In this document: one piece after another, positions 44,579-53,582 of the stretch
Position numbering within the stretch: position 1 is the stretch's first letter
How the letters are laid out: each line of letters starts with the position of its first letter
NCBI RefSeq assembly: GCF_029761915.1
Contig: NZ_CP121695.1
Location: forward strand, 2,571,501-2,635,500
Reading direction: 5' to 3'
Source: Bradyrhizobium sp. CB1650
GTDB lineage: Bacteria; Pseudomonadota; Alphaproteobacteria; Rhizobiales; Xanthobacteraceae
Length of the DNA: 64,000 nt
Translations under genes and position numbers: made by a program
The notes under the pieces: model-generated
What the model was told of the DNA's origin: nothing
Databases searched by the model: none
The model's input: the letters and a program-made list of their open reading frames with translations, nothing else

Positions 44579-45523
44579 ATGTCCTCACGTTCGCATCCGA
44601 TCCAGGCCGCGCTGCGGATACCGCCGTCCTACGTGGTGTTTGTGGTGTTGCTTGTCACACTCTGGGTGTTGCGGCCGAATCTGATGAATGTCGGGATCCT
44701 CGGCACCTTCGCCCGTCAGGTCGTACCGCTCGGAATCGTGGTGCTTGGCCAGGTGCTCGTCATCTCCTCGCGATCGATCGATCTGTCGGCTGGCGGCATC
44801 ATCCTGCTCATCAACTATCTGATCTCCTCCGGCCTGCTTTACCGGTTGCCGTTCGCGTCCGTCGTCATTCTCTGCCTGGGTGTGGGACTGGCTGTGGGGC
44901 TCCTGAACGGGCTTCTCGTCGGCAAGCGCCGTGCATCGGCCGTCATCGTCACGCTTGCGGTCAACATCGTCCTGATCGGTCTGGTCGAGTATCTCGCCAA
45001 CGGTAAACCGCCGGGCGACGTCCCGAGTTCGTTCCGGGATCTCTACAATTCGCGCTTCTGGACGATCCCCGCGCCGGTGATCTTCTGGGTCCTGCTGGCC
45101 GGCATCATGAGCGCCTTCCTCGGCACCTCGATCTTCGGACGCTTCGTGCGGTCGATCGGCAGCAACCCGGTCTCGGCGCATTTCTCTGGCGTGCCGGTCG
45201 AGCGAACGGTGATCGTTGCGCACACAATCTTCGGGCTCATGGCGGCGGTAGCCGCGCTCGTTCAGACATCCTCGATCGCCGTCGGCAGTGTCAGGTTCGG
45301 ACCCGAGCTGGTCATGAACTCGATCGCCGCGACGATCCTCGGCGGCGTGGTGTTTGGCCGTCCTGCGGAAGTGTGGGGACCGTTCGTCGGCGTCCTCTGC
45401 TTCACGCTGCTGTTCGCGGTCATGACCACGATGGGTGTGCAGGAGCCCGGCAAGCTCATCGTGCAGGGCCTGATCATCCTGTTCGCCGCGATCTTCTACG
45501 GCATACGTTCCAAATCCAACTGA
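44579..45523 (+). CDS. ribose-type ABC transporter permease, second
   Basis: 314 residues starting 2 nt after the first permease. It carries the same family block (LGQVLVISSRSIDLSAGGIILLINYLI) and the late AATILGGVVFGRPAEVWGPFVGV. The two permeases together form the channel with the RbsA-type ATPase. Confidence 0.93.
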   Translation: MSSRSHPIQAALRIPPSYVVFVVLLVTLWVLRPNLMNVGILGTFARQVVPLGIVVLGQVLVISSRSIDLSAGGIILLINYLISSGLLYRLPFASVVILCLGVGLAVGLLNGLLVGKRRASAVIVTLAVNIVLIGLVEYLANGKPPGDVPSSFRDLYNSRFWTIPAPVIFWVLLAGIMSAFLGTSIFGRFVRSIGSNPVSAHFSGVPVERTVIVAHTIFGLMAAVAALVQTSSIAVGSVRFGPELVMNSIAATILGGVVFGRPAEVWGPFVGVLCFTLLFAVMTTMGVQEPGKLIVQGLIILFAAIFYGIRSKSN

Positions 45524-45534
45524 GTGAGGTAGCG

Positions 45535-46194
45535 ATGACGCGACGTGTTTTGTGCTTTGGCGATTCCCTGACCTGGGGATGGGTCGCGGTCCGGGAAGGG
45601 TCCCCCACGACCCGCTTTCCGTACCGCGAACGCTGGACCGGCGTGATGGCTGCCAAGCTCGGCGCCGACTTTGAGATCATCGAGGAGGGCCTGAGCGCGC
45701 GCACGACGTCGATCGACGATCCCGTCGATCCGCGATTGAACGGCGCAGCCTATCTGCCGTCGGCGCTGGCAAGCCACCTCCCGCTCGACCTCGTCATCAT
45801 CATGCTCGGGACCAACGATACCAAGAGCTACTACCATCGCACGCCGTACGAGATCGCCGTCGGCATGTCGAAGCTGGTGGCCCAGGTGCTGACGTCGGCC
45901 GGCGGGGTGGGCACGGTCTATCCGGCGCCGAAGGCATTGCTGGTGGCGCCGCCGCCGCTGGCTGCGCTGCCCGATCCCTGGTTCGAGGGCATGTTCGAAG
46001 GTGGCCACGAGAAGACGCTTGCCCTTGCATCGCAATACAAGGCGCTTGCGAACTTCATGAAGGTCGAGTTCTTCGACGCGGGAAGCGTGATCTCGACCGA
46101 TGGCGTCGACGGTATCCACTTCACCGCCGAGAACAATGCCGATCTCGGAACAGCCTTGGCCGGTAAAGTCATCGACATATTTGCTTCGCTGTAG
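45535..46194 (+). CDS. SGNH/GDSL hydrolase (esterase), second copy
   Basis: 219 residues. Blocks: VLCFGDSLTWGWV, EGLSARTTSIDD, IMLGTNDTKSYY and DGIHFTAENNADLG. It has the same architecture and length as the hydrolase at 39975, and the two share RTT, LGTND and PPP segments. ATG 45535 is 11 nt after the second permease stop, so it is the last gene of the transport operon. With no signal peptide it should act in the cytoplasm on the imported compound. Confidence 0.92.
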   Translation: MTRRVLCFGDSLTWGWVAVREGSPTTRFPYRERWTGVMAAKLGADFEIIEEGLSARTTSIDDPVDPRLNGAAYLPSALASHLPLDLVIIMLGTNDTKSYYHRTPYEIAVGMSKLVAQVLTSAGGVGTVYPAPKALLVAPPPLAALPDPWFEGMFEGGHEKTLALASQYKALANFMKVEFFDAGSVISTDGVDGIHFTAENNADLGTALAGKVIDIFASL

Positions 46195-46345
46195 AGCACG
46201 GCTCTAACGACAGGATCCTCTCCGCCGACGCATGGATTGCCGCCAACTTGCCAACGCGGATCACGAGGTCGATCCGTGCGTCGATCAGCTCGACGGGTCG
46301 GTCATGGAGCACACCGAAAACGGGCGAGCGCGCAAGTCAGGTTCG

Positions 46346-46540
46346 ATGATGAGATTGCTATTCGCTGCCGTGATGGCGCTGCCGCTCGCCGTCTCTGCCG
46401 CACAGGCGCGCCGCATCGACTGGCAGGCGGAGCTCGATCGTTGCCGGGCCCTTCGTGAAAATATGGTTCCTTTGCTCGAGGCGGGTGAAGAGGTGTCCAG
46501 CATAGCGCGTTCGGGAGTGAGTGCCCGGCGGTGCGCCTAG
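46346..46540 (+). CDS. small exported protein
   Basis: 64 residues from ATG 46346 (or 46349). Signal peptide LLFAAVMALPLAVSAAQA, then about 45 residues (IDWQAELDRCRALRENMVPLLEAGEEV) with one helix and two Cys. No family recognised. Upstream frame extension to 46232 looks non-coding. Confidence 0.45.
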   Translation: MMRLLFAAVMALPLAVSAAQARRIDWQAELDRCRALRENMVPLLEAGEEVSSIARSGVSARRCA

Positions 46541-46878
46541 ATCGAACGTCGACCCGCCCGTGAAAAATCCGCGGTGCAGGATCGCACTAGATAAGGGCGG
46601 CCGGCACGGCGGGGCCGCGATCGCGTCGGGGCGGTGGCGCTGCAGCAATCCTTTCGACGCGTCGAGCCCATGTCGATGAATGCCGCCCGCGGATACCTTC
46701 AGGTCGACCTGTTCGTGGCACACCAGGCCTCGCCGGAGTTCCACCTATTCCGAAATTTCCCGACTGTGGCCGCAGGGAGACATCTCTGTCCGGCGCACTC
46801 AGGTACAAATAGTCGCTGAGGTTGAGACTCGGGGGCGCGGTAAATTTCGGCAAAGCACAACGGAAGGGATATTGCGAG
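46541..46878. other. gene-free stretch before the outer-membrane protein gene
   Basis: 338 nt with no supported gene on either strand; presumably the promoter and leader of the beta-barrel gene. No clear promoter boxes seen. Confidence 0.5.
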
Positions 46879-47646
46879 ATGAAGAAAATCTTAGTCGGCG
46901 CGATTGGCGCCTTGGCAATCGGGATGTCGGCTCCCGCAAGTGCTGCCGATCTGGCCGCGCGGCCATACACCAAGGCACCACCCGCTCCGGTGGTCGCGGT
47001 GTATGACTGGACGGGTTTCTACATCGGCGCCAATGGCGGTTGGGCACAAAGCCACAATTGCTGGGATTTCCTCACGGCCGGTGGTGCGATCGTCGCGGAT
47101 GCCTGTAGTGATCGTTCAGGCGGCGTGGTCGGTGGCCAGGTCGGCTATCGGTGGCAGTCCGCTGGTTGGGTCTTCGGTCTCGAAGCTCAGGGCGACTGGG
47201 CAGATCTCAGCCGGACCCGGGTCAGCCTGATCAATCCTGCCTTCTCGACACGCGTGAAGACCGACGGCATCGGCCTTTTCACCGGGCAGATTGGTTATGC
47301 CTGGAATGCCGCGTTGCTTTACGTCAAGGGCGGTGCTGCGGTCACCGGCAACAGCTTTAGCATTCTGGACACCGCCACAGGCACGACGCTCGTATCGGGC
47401 GATTCTACCCGGTGGGGTGCGACCGTCGGTGTCGGCTTCGAATACGGTTTTACGCCGAACTGGTCGGTTGGCGTCGAATACGACCATCTGTTCATGGGGC
47501 ACAACAACAATTCGTTCTCCGTGGTCAATCCGATTGTCGCGGGGGCGATCAATCGCATCGATCAGGACATCGACATGGTCACGCTCCGTCTGAACTATCG
47601 CTTCGGTTGGGGCGGTGTTGGGGCTCCGGTGGCGGCCCGGTACTGA
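46879..47646 (+). CDS. outer-membrane beta-barrel protein (Omp25/Omp31-like)
   Basis: 255 residues from ATG 46879; an upstream frame lacks a signal peptide. Signal KKILVGAIGALAIGMSAPASA, linker ADLAARPYTKAPPAP, then VYDWTGFYIGANGGW, the hallmark of the rhizobial/Brucella Omp25 family, and alternating aromatic strands ending LRLNYRFGWG. It forms a small eight-stranded barrel in the outer membrane. A good terminator follows. Confidence 0.93.
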   Translation: MKKILVGAIGALAIGMSAPASAADLAARPYTKAPPAPVVAVYDWTGFYIGANGGWAQSHNCWDFLTAGGAIVADACSDRSGGVVGGQVGYRWQSAGWVFGLEAQGDWADLSRTRVSLINPAFSTRVKTDGIGLFTGQIGYAWNAALLYVKGGAAVTGNSFSILDTATGTTLVSGDSTRWGATVGVGFEYGFTPNWSVGVEYDHLFMGHNNNSFSVVNPIVAGAINRIDQDIDMVTLRLNYRFGWGGVGAPVAARY

Positions 47647-47667
47647 TTTAAGGTCACTCAATGTGTG

Positions 47668-47701
47668 CAAAGGCCGGCTCTCGCAGCCGGCCTTTGTTTT
47701 T
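47668..47701 (+). terminator. rho-independent terminator
   Basis: CAAAGGCCGGCT (47668-47679) pairs perfectly with AGCCGGCCTTTG (47685-47696) over a 5-nt loop, then TTTTT. It ends the beta-barrel gene 22 nt after its stop. Confidence 0.95.
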
Positions 47702-47729
47702 GGATCGTCTTGTGGGCCTGTGCGCCTAA

Positions 47730-48437
47730 GTGCCGCTGTCGCGTGCTCAATTCGTCGATCGCTTCCGAACGGCGCCAGTGCTGCTTTTCTGCTCGCGTGT
47801 GTCCGGACGGGCACAGATTTCTGCAGCGGATTCTGATGTACTTTCCCGCGGGCTCGTGCTTGGAGCGGCAGCGGCGCTGGCCTTATCTTCTCATGCCTCT
47901 CGCGCTGACGAGAACGGCGTCTCTTTATGGCTTCCGGGTCAATTCGGAAGTCTGGCTGCGGCACCGACAGCGCCTGGATGGTCGCTCGGCACGATTGCCT
48001 ATCACACCAGCGTCGATGCTTCCGGGAACACCGCCGCCGCACGGCAGATCTCGATTGGCCAAGTTCCGGCGACAGCCAACGTCAATCTGAACGCCAACCA
48101 GACTATCAAAACGGCATCGATTTTCACTTCGACTGGGGGGCCTCCCACTTCCTGTCCAAGCAGCTTTTTGTCGGGGCGGTCGGATATGCCTATCAGCAGG
48201 TGACCAACGTTATTGGTGCGGCGGCATTCCTCAATGGTTTCAAGTCACGCGTTTTTTCGATTGGACCCCAGGTCGGCTATTTGTTTCCGATCGGAGACAA
48301 GCAAGGCTATCTGAACTTCAAAGGCTACAGGGACTGCAGAAAACCGGCCTGAAGGCTGGAACGTTTGGTTGACGTTCTCGATTTCGAATGCCGCACCGGC
48401 CACGGTCACACCAACGAAGCATTCGATCACGAAGTAG
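47730..48437 (+). pseudogene. SphA-family (phenol-meta-like) outer-membrane transport protein, decayed
   Basis: One protein is spread over three frames. Frame one gives a signal-like GLVLGAAAALALSSHASR then DENGVSLWLPGQFGSLAA (about 47840-47970) and VNLNANQ. Near 48110 the frame changes to DFHFDWGASHFLSKQLFVGA and GPQVGYLFPIGDKQGYLNF. Near 48337 it changes again to AENRPEGWNVWLTFSISNAAP, ending at TAG 48437. The N-terminal, middle and C-terminal pieces are in the right order, but the middle is short against the roughly 300-residue family, so bases have been lost. Intact members are predicted outer-membrane proteins linked to uptake of aromatic or other hydrophobic compounds. Confidence 0.75.
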
Positions 48438-48453
48438 ATGGTGCCGGCCTTGG

Positions 48454-50961
48454 TCAATTTGGGCGCGGCGCCTTAGCGACGGCCTCCCTCAATTCCTTCA
48501 CCAAGCGCGCAATGTTGGAATCATCAGGGATAACCTTCGCCAATTGCTCGGCATATTTCAGGGCGTTCGGCAGATCGCCGGCCCGCTGATTGATGGTGAC
48601 CAGCGCGGCCAGAGTTTCACGGTGCGAAGGGTGACGCGCGACGCTTTCTTCGAGCTGCCCTATCGCATCGGAAAGCCGACCTGCCGAATTGAGCGCGATG
48701 GCATAGACATATGCATAGCGCGGCTGGGATGGTTGTAGTTCACTGGCCAGGCGCAATTCCTCCAATGCGTCCTGCGAACGGCGCGAACGGACGAGTGAGA
48801 GGCCAAGCGCATGATGAAGGGCGGCATTCCGCGGAACCAGCTCGATTGACTTGCGCAAAACGGCTTCAACGCGATCCTCGCGTTTCTGTCGCGCATAGAG
48901 GTCCGCGAGGTTGATGGTCGCCGGGACGTACTCGCCGTTGAGGCGCAATGCTGTGACGTACTCTGCTTCGGCACGATCCAATTGGCCTTCGCGCGCGAAA
49001 AGGTTTCCCAGATTGGTCCGCTCTTCTGGACGATCGGCGTTCAACCGTTGCGCATCAATGAATTCCCCCACAGCCTTCTGGTACGCCGCACGATATTCCG
49101 GCGCCTGCGAGGAGGCGGGTAATCCCGCGAGCAGGGAAACGGCGCGAATACGGACGCCTCGCACCGGGTCGGCAAGCGCCTTTCCGGCGATGGGCCAGAG
49201 CTGTTGCAGAGGCATGCCATCGAGCATGTCGAGCGCACCAATGCGGACCATTGGGTCGGAATCTCCAAGGGCTGTGCTCGCGATCTTGACTGTTTCGGCA
49301 GACGGATAGGCATTTAACTCCGCGAGAGCTCCGGCGCGGGCGAAACCGGGATTGTGCTGGTCGTCTGCAACAGGGGCCAACAAGGCCGCAGCGTTGGTGC
49401 CATCCGTCCAAGCGGCATGGAAGGCCGGGCCGTAAGTTTGGAATCCCTTGCGCTCGGGTCCGTGCCACGTCTCGATCGTGGCCGCCGCCCATTGCGCCGT
49501 CTTGCCCGTATGGCAATCGTTGCAGGCGTTCGGGGTACCGAGCTGAAGGGAAAGGTCAGGGCGGGGCACACGGAAACTGTGGTCATGGCGGGAATCCACC
49601 ACCATGTAGGTGTGGACGGGCATGTGGCACGAAGCGCAGGCAGGCGGCGGATTTGCGTCTGCATGATGGTGATGGGACGCGGCGGCGAATTTGTCGGGGG
49701 CGTGGCATTGCAGGCAAACGCCGTCTCCCGCGAGGCGTGTTTTGCCGCTGTGGGGATCGTGACAATCGCTGCAGGTTACGCCGGCCGCGAACATCTTGCT
49801 CTGCTTGAACGATCCGTAATTGTAGACCTCGTCCAGCATTTGGCCGTCGGCATGGTAGAGACCTCGCGACAGAGGCAGAACCAGATGTGTTTCGGATAGC
49901 CAGTGGCCAGGAATCCAGTTTTCGGAGATCTGGCTCCGCCTGGCATGACAGAGGCCGCAGGCTTCGACTTCCGTACGCAGTGTTGCGGGCGGCGCGCTAC
50001 GCGATGCCGTGGAGGAGTCCTTTTCGTGCGACCAGGACGTATTCAACCGTTCCGAAAAGCGGACCAGAAGACCCATCGTCTGGCTATCCGATTTGCCGAA
50101 CGGCCAAAGCGTCTTCTGCGATGTGGCCCAGGCAACATGGTTCGAACCCTGTCCGTGACAGGTCTCGCAACCCACACTGATTTCGGCCCATGTCGTGTTG
50201 AACCGATCCTTGGACGCATCGTAGTTCTTCCGAACGCCGGTGGAATGGCATTCGCTGCACATGAAGTTCCAGTTTTGGTTCAACCGGGTCCAATGAAGCG
50301 GATCCGTGTGATCGACCTTCTCATTGGGATAGAGATGAAACCAGCGCTGTCCTCCTTTTTCCCTCGGGCGCGCGTCCCACGCGATCGATAGCGCCTGCAG
50401 CCGTCCGTCGGGAAACTCGATCAGGTATTGCTGAAGTGGATCGACGCCGAATGTGTACTTGATCTCGTACTCGGCCAGATTTCCGTCGGGCCCGTCGGTT
50501 TCGACGACGAACTTGCCGTCCTTGCGGAAGAAGCGGCTGCGCACGCCAAAATGTTCAAAAATCACGCCGTTGAAGTCGCCCAGCACGGTCGCTTCGGTTA
50601 CATGCGCCATCGCCAGCTTGTGCTGGGATTGCTGCCAAAGGCCTGTCTCGGTCGGATGACAACTGGCGCAGGATGGGCTGCCGACATAATGAGCGACGGC
50701 AGGCGACGCATTGGTTGCCGCGTGTTCGAGCGGCGAGCGGTCGACGGCCAGCCAAAACACAGCACCGCCGACGATCAGGAGAACGCTGATCAGGACGACG
50801 ATGCCCCACCGGCGATTGGGCAACCTTCGACCCGGAGCGATGCGGCTCTCGTCCTCCCCACGTCGGGGACGCTTGTGCGATCGACCGGAGCCCGATTTGG
50901 ATTTTGGCAAACCTGCATCCCTCGAACCAGAGCACGCCCCGGGGCAACTTCGGTGCTGCAC
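48454..50961 (-). CDS. eight-haem cytochrome c with HEAT and TPR repeats
   Basis: Up to 835 residues (start uncertain; TTG about 18 codons in is an alternative). One membrane anchor (WGIVVLISVLLIVGGAVFW, about 52-70) puts the rest in the periplasm. CxxCH haem sites in order: CASCH, CSECH, CETCH, CGLCH, CSDCH, CLQCH, CASCH, CNDCH, eight in all, spread over about residues 95-500. A HEAT-like stretch (DPMVRIGALDML, DPVRGVRIRAVSLL) is followed by TPR motifs (PEERTNLGNLFAREGQLDRAEAEYVTALRLNGEYVPA and two more) to the end. It is probably an electron-transfer or oxidoreductase protein docked to partners by its repeats. Substrate unknown. It follows the TPR/TolB-like regulator gene on the same strand. 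Confidence 0.85.
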   Translation of the reverse strand: MQHRSCPGACSGSRDAGLPKSKSGSGRSHKRPRRGEDESRIAPGRRLPNRRWGIVVLISVLLIVGGAVFWLAVDRSPLEHAATNASPAVAHYVGSPSCASCHPTETGLWQQSQHKLAMAHVTEATVLGDFNGVIFEHFGVRSRFFRKDGKFVVETDGPDGNLAEYEIKYTFGVDPLQQYLIEFPDGRLQALSIAWDARPREKGGQRWFHLYPNEKVDHTDPLHWTRLNQNWNFMCSECHSTGVRKNYDASKDRFNTTWAEISVGCETCHGQGSNHVAWATSQKTLWPFGKSDSQTMGLLVRFSERLNTSWSHEKDSSTASRSAPPATLRTEVEACGLCHARRSQISENWIPGHWLSETHLVLPLSRGLYHADGQMLDEVYNYGSFKQSKMFAAGVTCSDCHDPHSGKTRLAGDGVCLQCHAPDKFAAASHHHHADANPPPACASCHMPVHTYMVVDSRHDHSFRVPRPDLSLQLGTPNACNDCHTGKTAQWAAATIETWHGPERKGFQTYGPAFHAAWTDGTNAAALLAPVADDQHNPGFARAGALAELNAYPSAETVKIASTALGDSDPMVRIGALDMLDGMPLQQLWPIAGKALADPVRGVRIRAVSLLAGLPASSQAPEYRAAYQKAVGEFIDAQRLNADRPEERTNLGNLFAREGQLDRAEAEYVTALRLNGEYVPATINLADLYARQKREDRVEAVLRKSIELVPRNAALHHALGLSLVRSRRSQDALEELRLASELQPSQPRYAYVYAIALNSAGRLSDAIGQLEESVARHPSHRETLAALVTINQRAGDLPNALKYAEQLAKVIPDDSNIARLVKELREAVAKAPRPN

Positions 50962-51019
50962 CGGACAGCTCGGATATCACAAGGCGCGAGTAAGAATGTC
51001 AACGAAGCCGGCTAGCCGT

Positions 51020-52831
51020 TCATTTCGTTGCGGCCAAAGCACGCGCCTTCTCCAGGCCGGCCATGAGCGACTTGACGAGCGGATCAGTCGCGCCGTGACG
51101 CTGGAGGAATCCATCTGGATCGCGCCCCACCGGCTCATATTGTGACATCTTGTCCAACGCGCGTTGGGTCGCCTCGCGGCTTCCCAGCTCTGCATTCGCT
51201 ACTGCAAGCAGGAATTGACTGAAGCCGGAATCATCCATCGCGGAGCGTTCGGCAACCCTGAGCATTTGCGGATAGTCGCCCTTCAAATACAGATCGATCG
51301 CGATCAGATGAAAATACCAGCCCGGAGGACTCAAGGTACGCTCGATTGCGCGCTTGAGAAGGGGGATCCCCTCTTCGAAATTCCCCCGCACAGCGATCCG
51401 CCAGCCGAGCTGGGCCAGGACCTCGGGGTCGTTGGGATTGAGCGCCGCCGCCTGACGCGTCATCTGTTCGCTTTCTGCATAGCGTCCCATGTAGAAATAG
51501 GCGGCTGCCTGGGCTTTCAGAGCCGTTGCGTTGTTCGGCTGAAGCGCCATCGCGCGAGACGTCGCCTCGAGCGCCCGCGCATATTCCGTTTGTCGGTTGC
51601 CATCGCCGGTATATCCGAGACGTCCTGCGTCGACATGCAGCCAAGCGAGCATCGCCCATGCATCACTATACTCGGAATCTCGCTTGACGGTCTGCTCGAG
51701 ACACCGCAACACGGGATCGAACTCCGCTTTTACAAAGGAGCGGCGGTAGCCGTACGCGCGCAACACGCACGTGTAGCTTTCCATGCTCGATACGTTAGGT
51801 GCGGATGGGCCGCTGACGATATCGCGATTGACTGCGCCATAGGGCTGACCGATCGCGGTCGCGATCTCGCTCGCGAGATCTTTTTGAATTCCTATGAGGG
51901 ATTGCGGATCGGACGGTCGCGTGTAGGTCCGGGTCCATACGATTTGGCCGGTTGCAGCATTCGACAGAGTCGTCATGACGCGCACTTCTTCTGCGCCCGC
52001 CTGAACGCTTCCGCTCAGGATGTATGCAATTCCAAGAGCTCGTCCCAGCTCCGTCGCCGCCACGCCCTTGTCCTGTTTGGCGCCGGGTGGGAAAGTGTAA
52101 AGTCGAAAGCTCGGAAATCGGAACAGATTGCTGGTCAGCTCCTGGCTCAGGCCAACGGCAAGGTAGCGAGCATCCTCCCCCGAGCTCAATGACTCAAACG
52201 GCATGACCACAACGGCAGGCTCTTTCGGCGAGCCCGAACGGAATGATGCCGGCACATAAGACAAGCTCCACAACGCCGCACCCAGCGCGAGCATGGCGGC
52301 GACGGTTGCGACGATCGGCCAGGCGCGAATGTCCTGCGTGGGGCGCGCCGACTTTTCATCGCCTGCAGCGACTTGGGGCGGAGCTTCGTGAAAATCGGGG
52401 CCGCGTTCGATCGGAGCAGCAAGAGCTGGCGCGTTGTACCACTCGAAGTTGGGAACGTATGATCCCTTCGGAATTGAGATCCGGACGGCGTCCTTCTGGC
52501 CGGCATCCATGTAATAACTGTCGAGATCGCGTCGCAGCCGTCTCGCTTCGAGGCGAACCACGGGGTCTGCTTGGGGATCGAAGGACTGGTCGCGGCCGAA
52601 CACGGCCAGGGCAATCGTAAAGCCTTTCAGGCTTTCTGCGCGACCCGAAAGCGTTTCGTCGACGACGAAGCGCAAGAATTGTCGTCGCCTCTCGCTCGCC
52701 TGAAAGCGCGCACTCGAGCAAATTCGCTCAAGCTCCGCGCGCACGTCCTCTGTCGTTACTTCAGCGCCTTGACGCTGAGTCACGCCGGAGACATCGACGT
52801 CTACCGCGGGAAAAACCGGCAACTTACTCAT
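51020..52831 (-). CDS. TPR and TolB-like domain regulator-type protein
   Basis: 603 residues. The N-terminal part (RFQASERRRQFLRFVVDETLSGR to DPVVRLEARRLRRDLDSYYMDAG, then VRISIPKGSYVP) is a DNA- or partner-binding-type domain found in proteins loosely called adenylate cyclase-like. A membrane helix follows (IVATVAAMLALGAALWSL, about 170-187). Then a TolB-N-like segment, AVVVMPFESLSSGEDARYLAVGLSQELTSNL, and C-terminal TPRs (AYFYMGRYAESEQMTRQAAALNPNDPEVLAQLGWRIAVRGN). No cyclase catalytic domain is present, so that name would be wrong. Likely a membrane-linked sensor or regulator; it may control the cytochrome gene downstream. Confidence 0.8.
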   Translation of the reverse strand: MSKLPVFPAVDVDVSGVTQRQGAEVTTEDVRAELERICSSARFQASERRRQFLRFVVDETLSGRAESLKGFTIALAVFGRDQSFDPQADPVVRLEARRLRRDLDSYYMDAGQKDAVRISIPKGSYVPNFEWYNAPALAAPIERGPDFHEAPPQVAAGDEKSARPTQDIRAWPIVATVAAMLALGAALWSLSYVPASFRSGSPKEPAVVVMPFESLSSGEDARYLAVGLSQELTSNLFRFPSFRLYTFPPGAKQDKGVAATELGRALGIAYILSGSVQAGAEEVRVMTTLSNAATGQIVWTRTYTRPSDPQSLIGIQKDLASEIATAIGQPYGAVNRDIVSGPSAPNVSSMESYTCVLRAYGYRRSFVKAEFDPVLRCLEQTVKRDSEYSDAWAMLAWLHVDAGRLGYTGDGNRQTEYARALEATSRAMALQPNNATALKAQAAAYFYMGRYAESEQMTRQAAALNPNDPEVLAQLGWRIAVRGNFEEGIPLLKRAIERTLSPPGWYFHLIAIDLYLKGDYPQMLRVAERSAMDDSGFSQFLLAVANAELGSREATQRALDKMSQYEPVGRDPDGFLQRHGATDPLVKSLMAGLEKARALAATK

Positions 52832-53245
52832 TAAACTTTAGACTGTCGGATACGTAGCCTACCCGGGTAACGGTAAACTTGCCAACGAGGTTTTCAACTC
52901 ACGAGTGAGCGACACTATCAGTCACACCGATATGCATTTTGTGCCAATGGGATGACGCGCGTCGCGCATTTCGTCGCAGGCGTCGAATGACATCCCGCTC
53001 GTCGACGAGCGGCTTCACAAAATCAATCTAGATTCCAACATGATGCAGCGGTCCGTTGTCCGCCTTGCTGCATGCGGTGTTCGCGTTCGCACGTGGGGTA
53101 CGAACCCGTTCGCACCTTGATCAACGCGCGCGCAGGATGATGCTGGCACGCTACGACACCGCCGTTCTGACAGCCCTACTGTCGTGACCGCATGATGTGA
53201 TGATTCCTAGATGCACGTTGCCACTCCATCGACCTGGTTGTCTCC
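52832..53245. other. gene-free stretch, divergent promoter region
   Basis: 414 nt between the TPR/TolB gene (minus) and the small gene at 53246 (plus). AT content is higher than its surroundings. No ORF with coding character or clear binding site was found. Confidence 0.5.
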
Positions 53246-53491
53246 ATGGAGGAGTTCCGATCCATCGTGGCCCGGTTTCCCCAGCGCGAGCTGGATATTC
53301 GACGCCGCTTTGGTCGCGACGCATCATTTAGGTCAATTTGTTCGGACTACGAGGAAGCGACAAGGGCACGTCACCATTGGCAGCAAGCTTTGAAGGAAAC
53401 GGATCCCGAGAGAGATCGACGAGTGAAAGAATACAATCATCTGCTCATCGAATTGGAAGAAGAAATCCTGGCGCATCTGAGCCGTCCCTAG
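53246..53491 (+). CDS. small soluble alpha-helical protein
   Basis: 81 residues, highly charged and helical (REL DIRRRFGRD, YEEATRARHHWQQALKE, VKEYNHLLIELEEEILAHL). No signal peptide or membrane segment. I recall similar short proteins near c-type cytochrome and sulfatase genes in rhizobia, but cannot name a family. It lies 91 nt before the sulfatase gene on the same strand. Confidence 0.55.
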   Translation: MEEFRSIVARFPQRELDIRRRFGRDASFRSICSDYEEATRARHHWQQALKETDPERDRRVKEYNHLLIELEEEILAHLSRP

Positions 53492-53582
53492 GTGGGACTT
53501 GTTCGGACCCGGCAGGATTTCACCGCGGCTGGCGACATCTGCTCGACTCAACTGGACGATACCCAATTTGGAGATCTGACCC

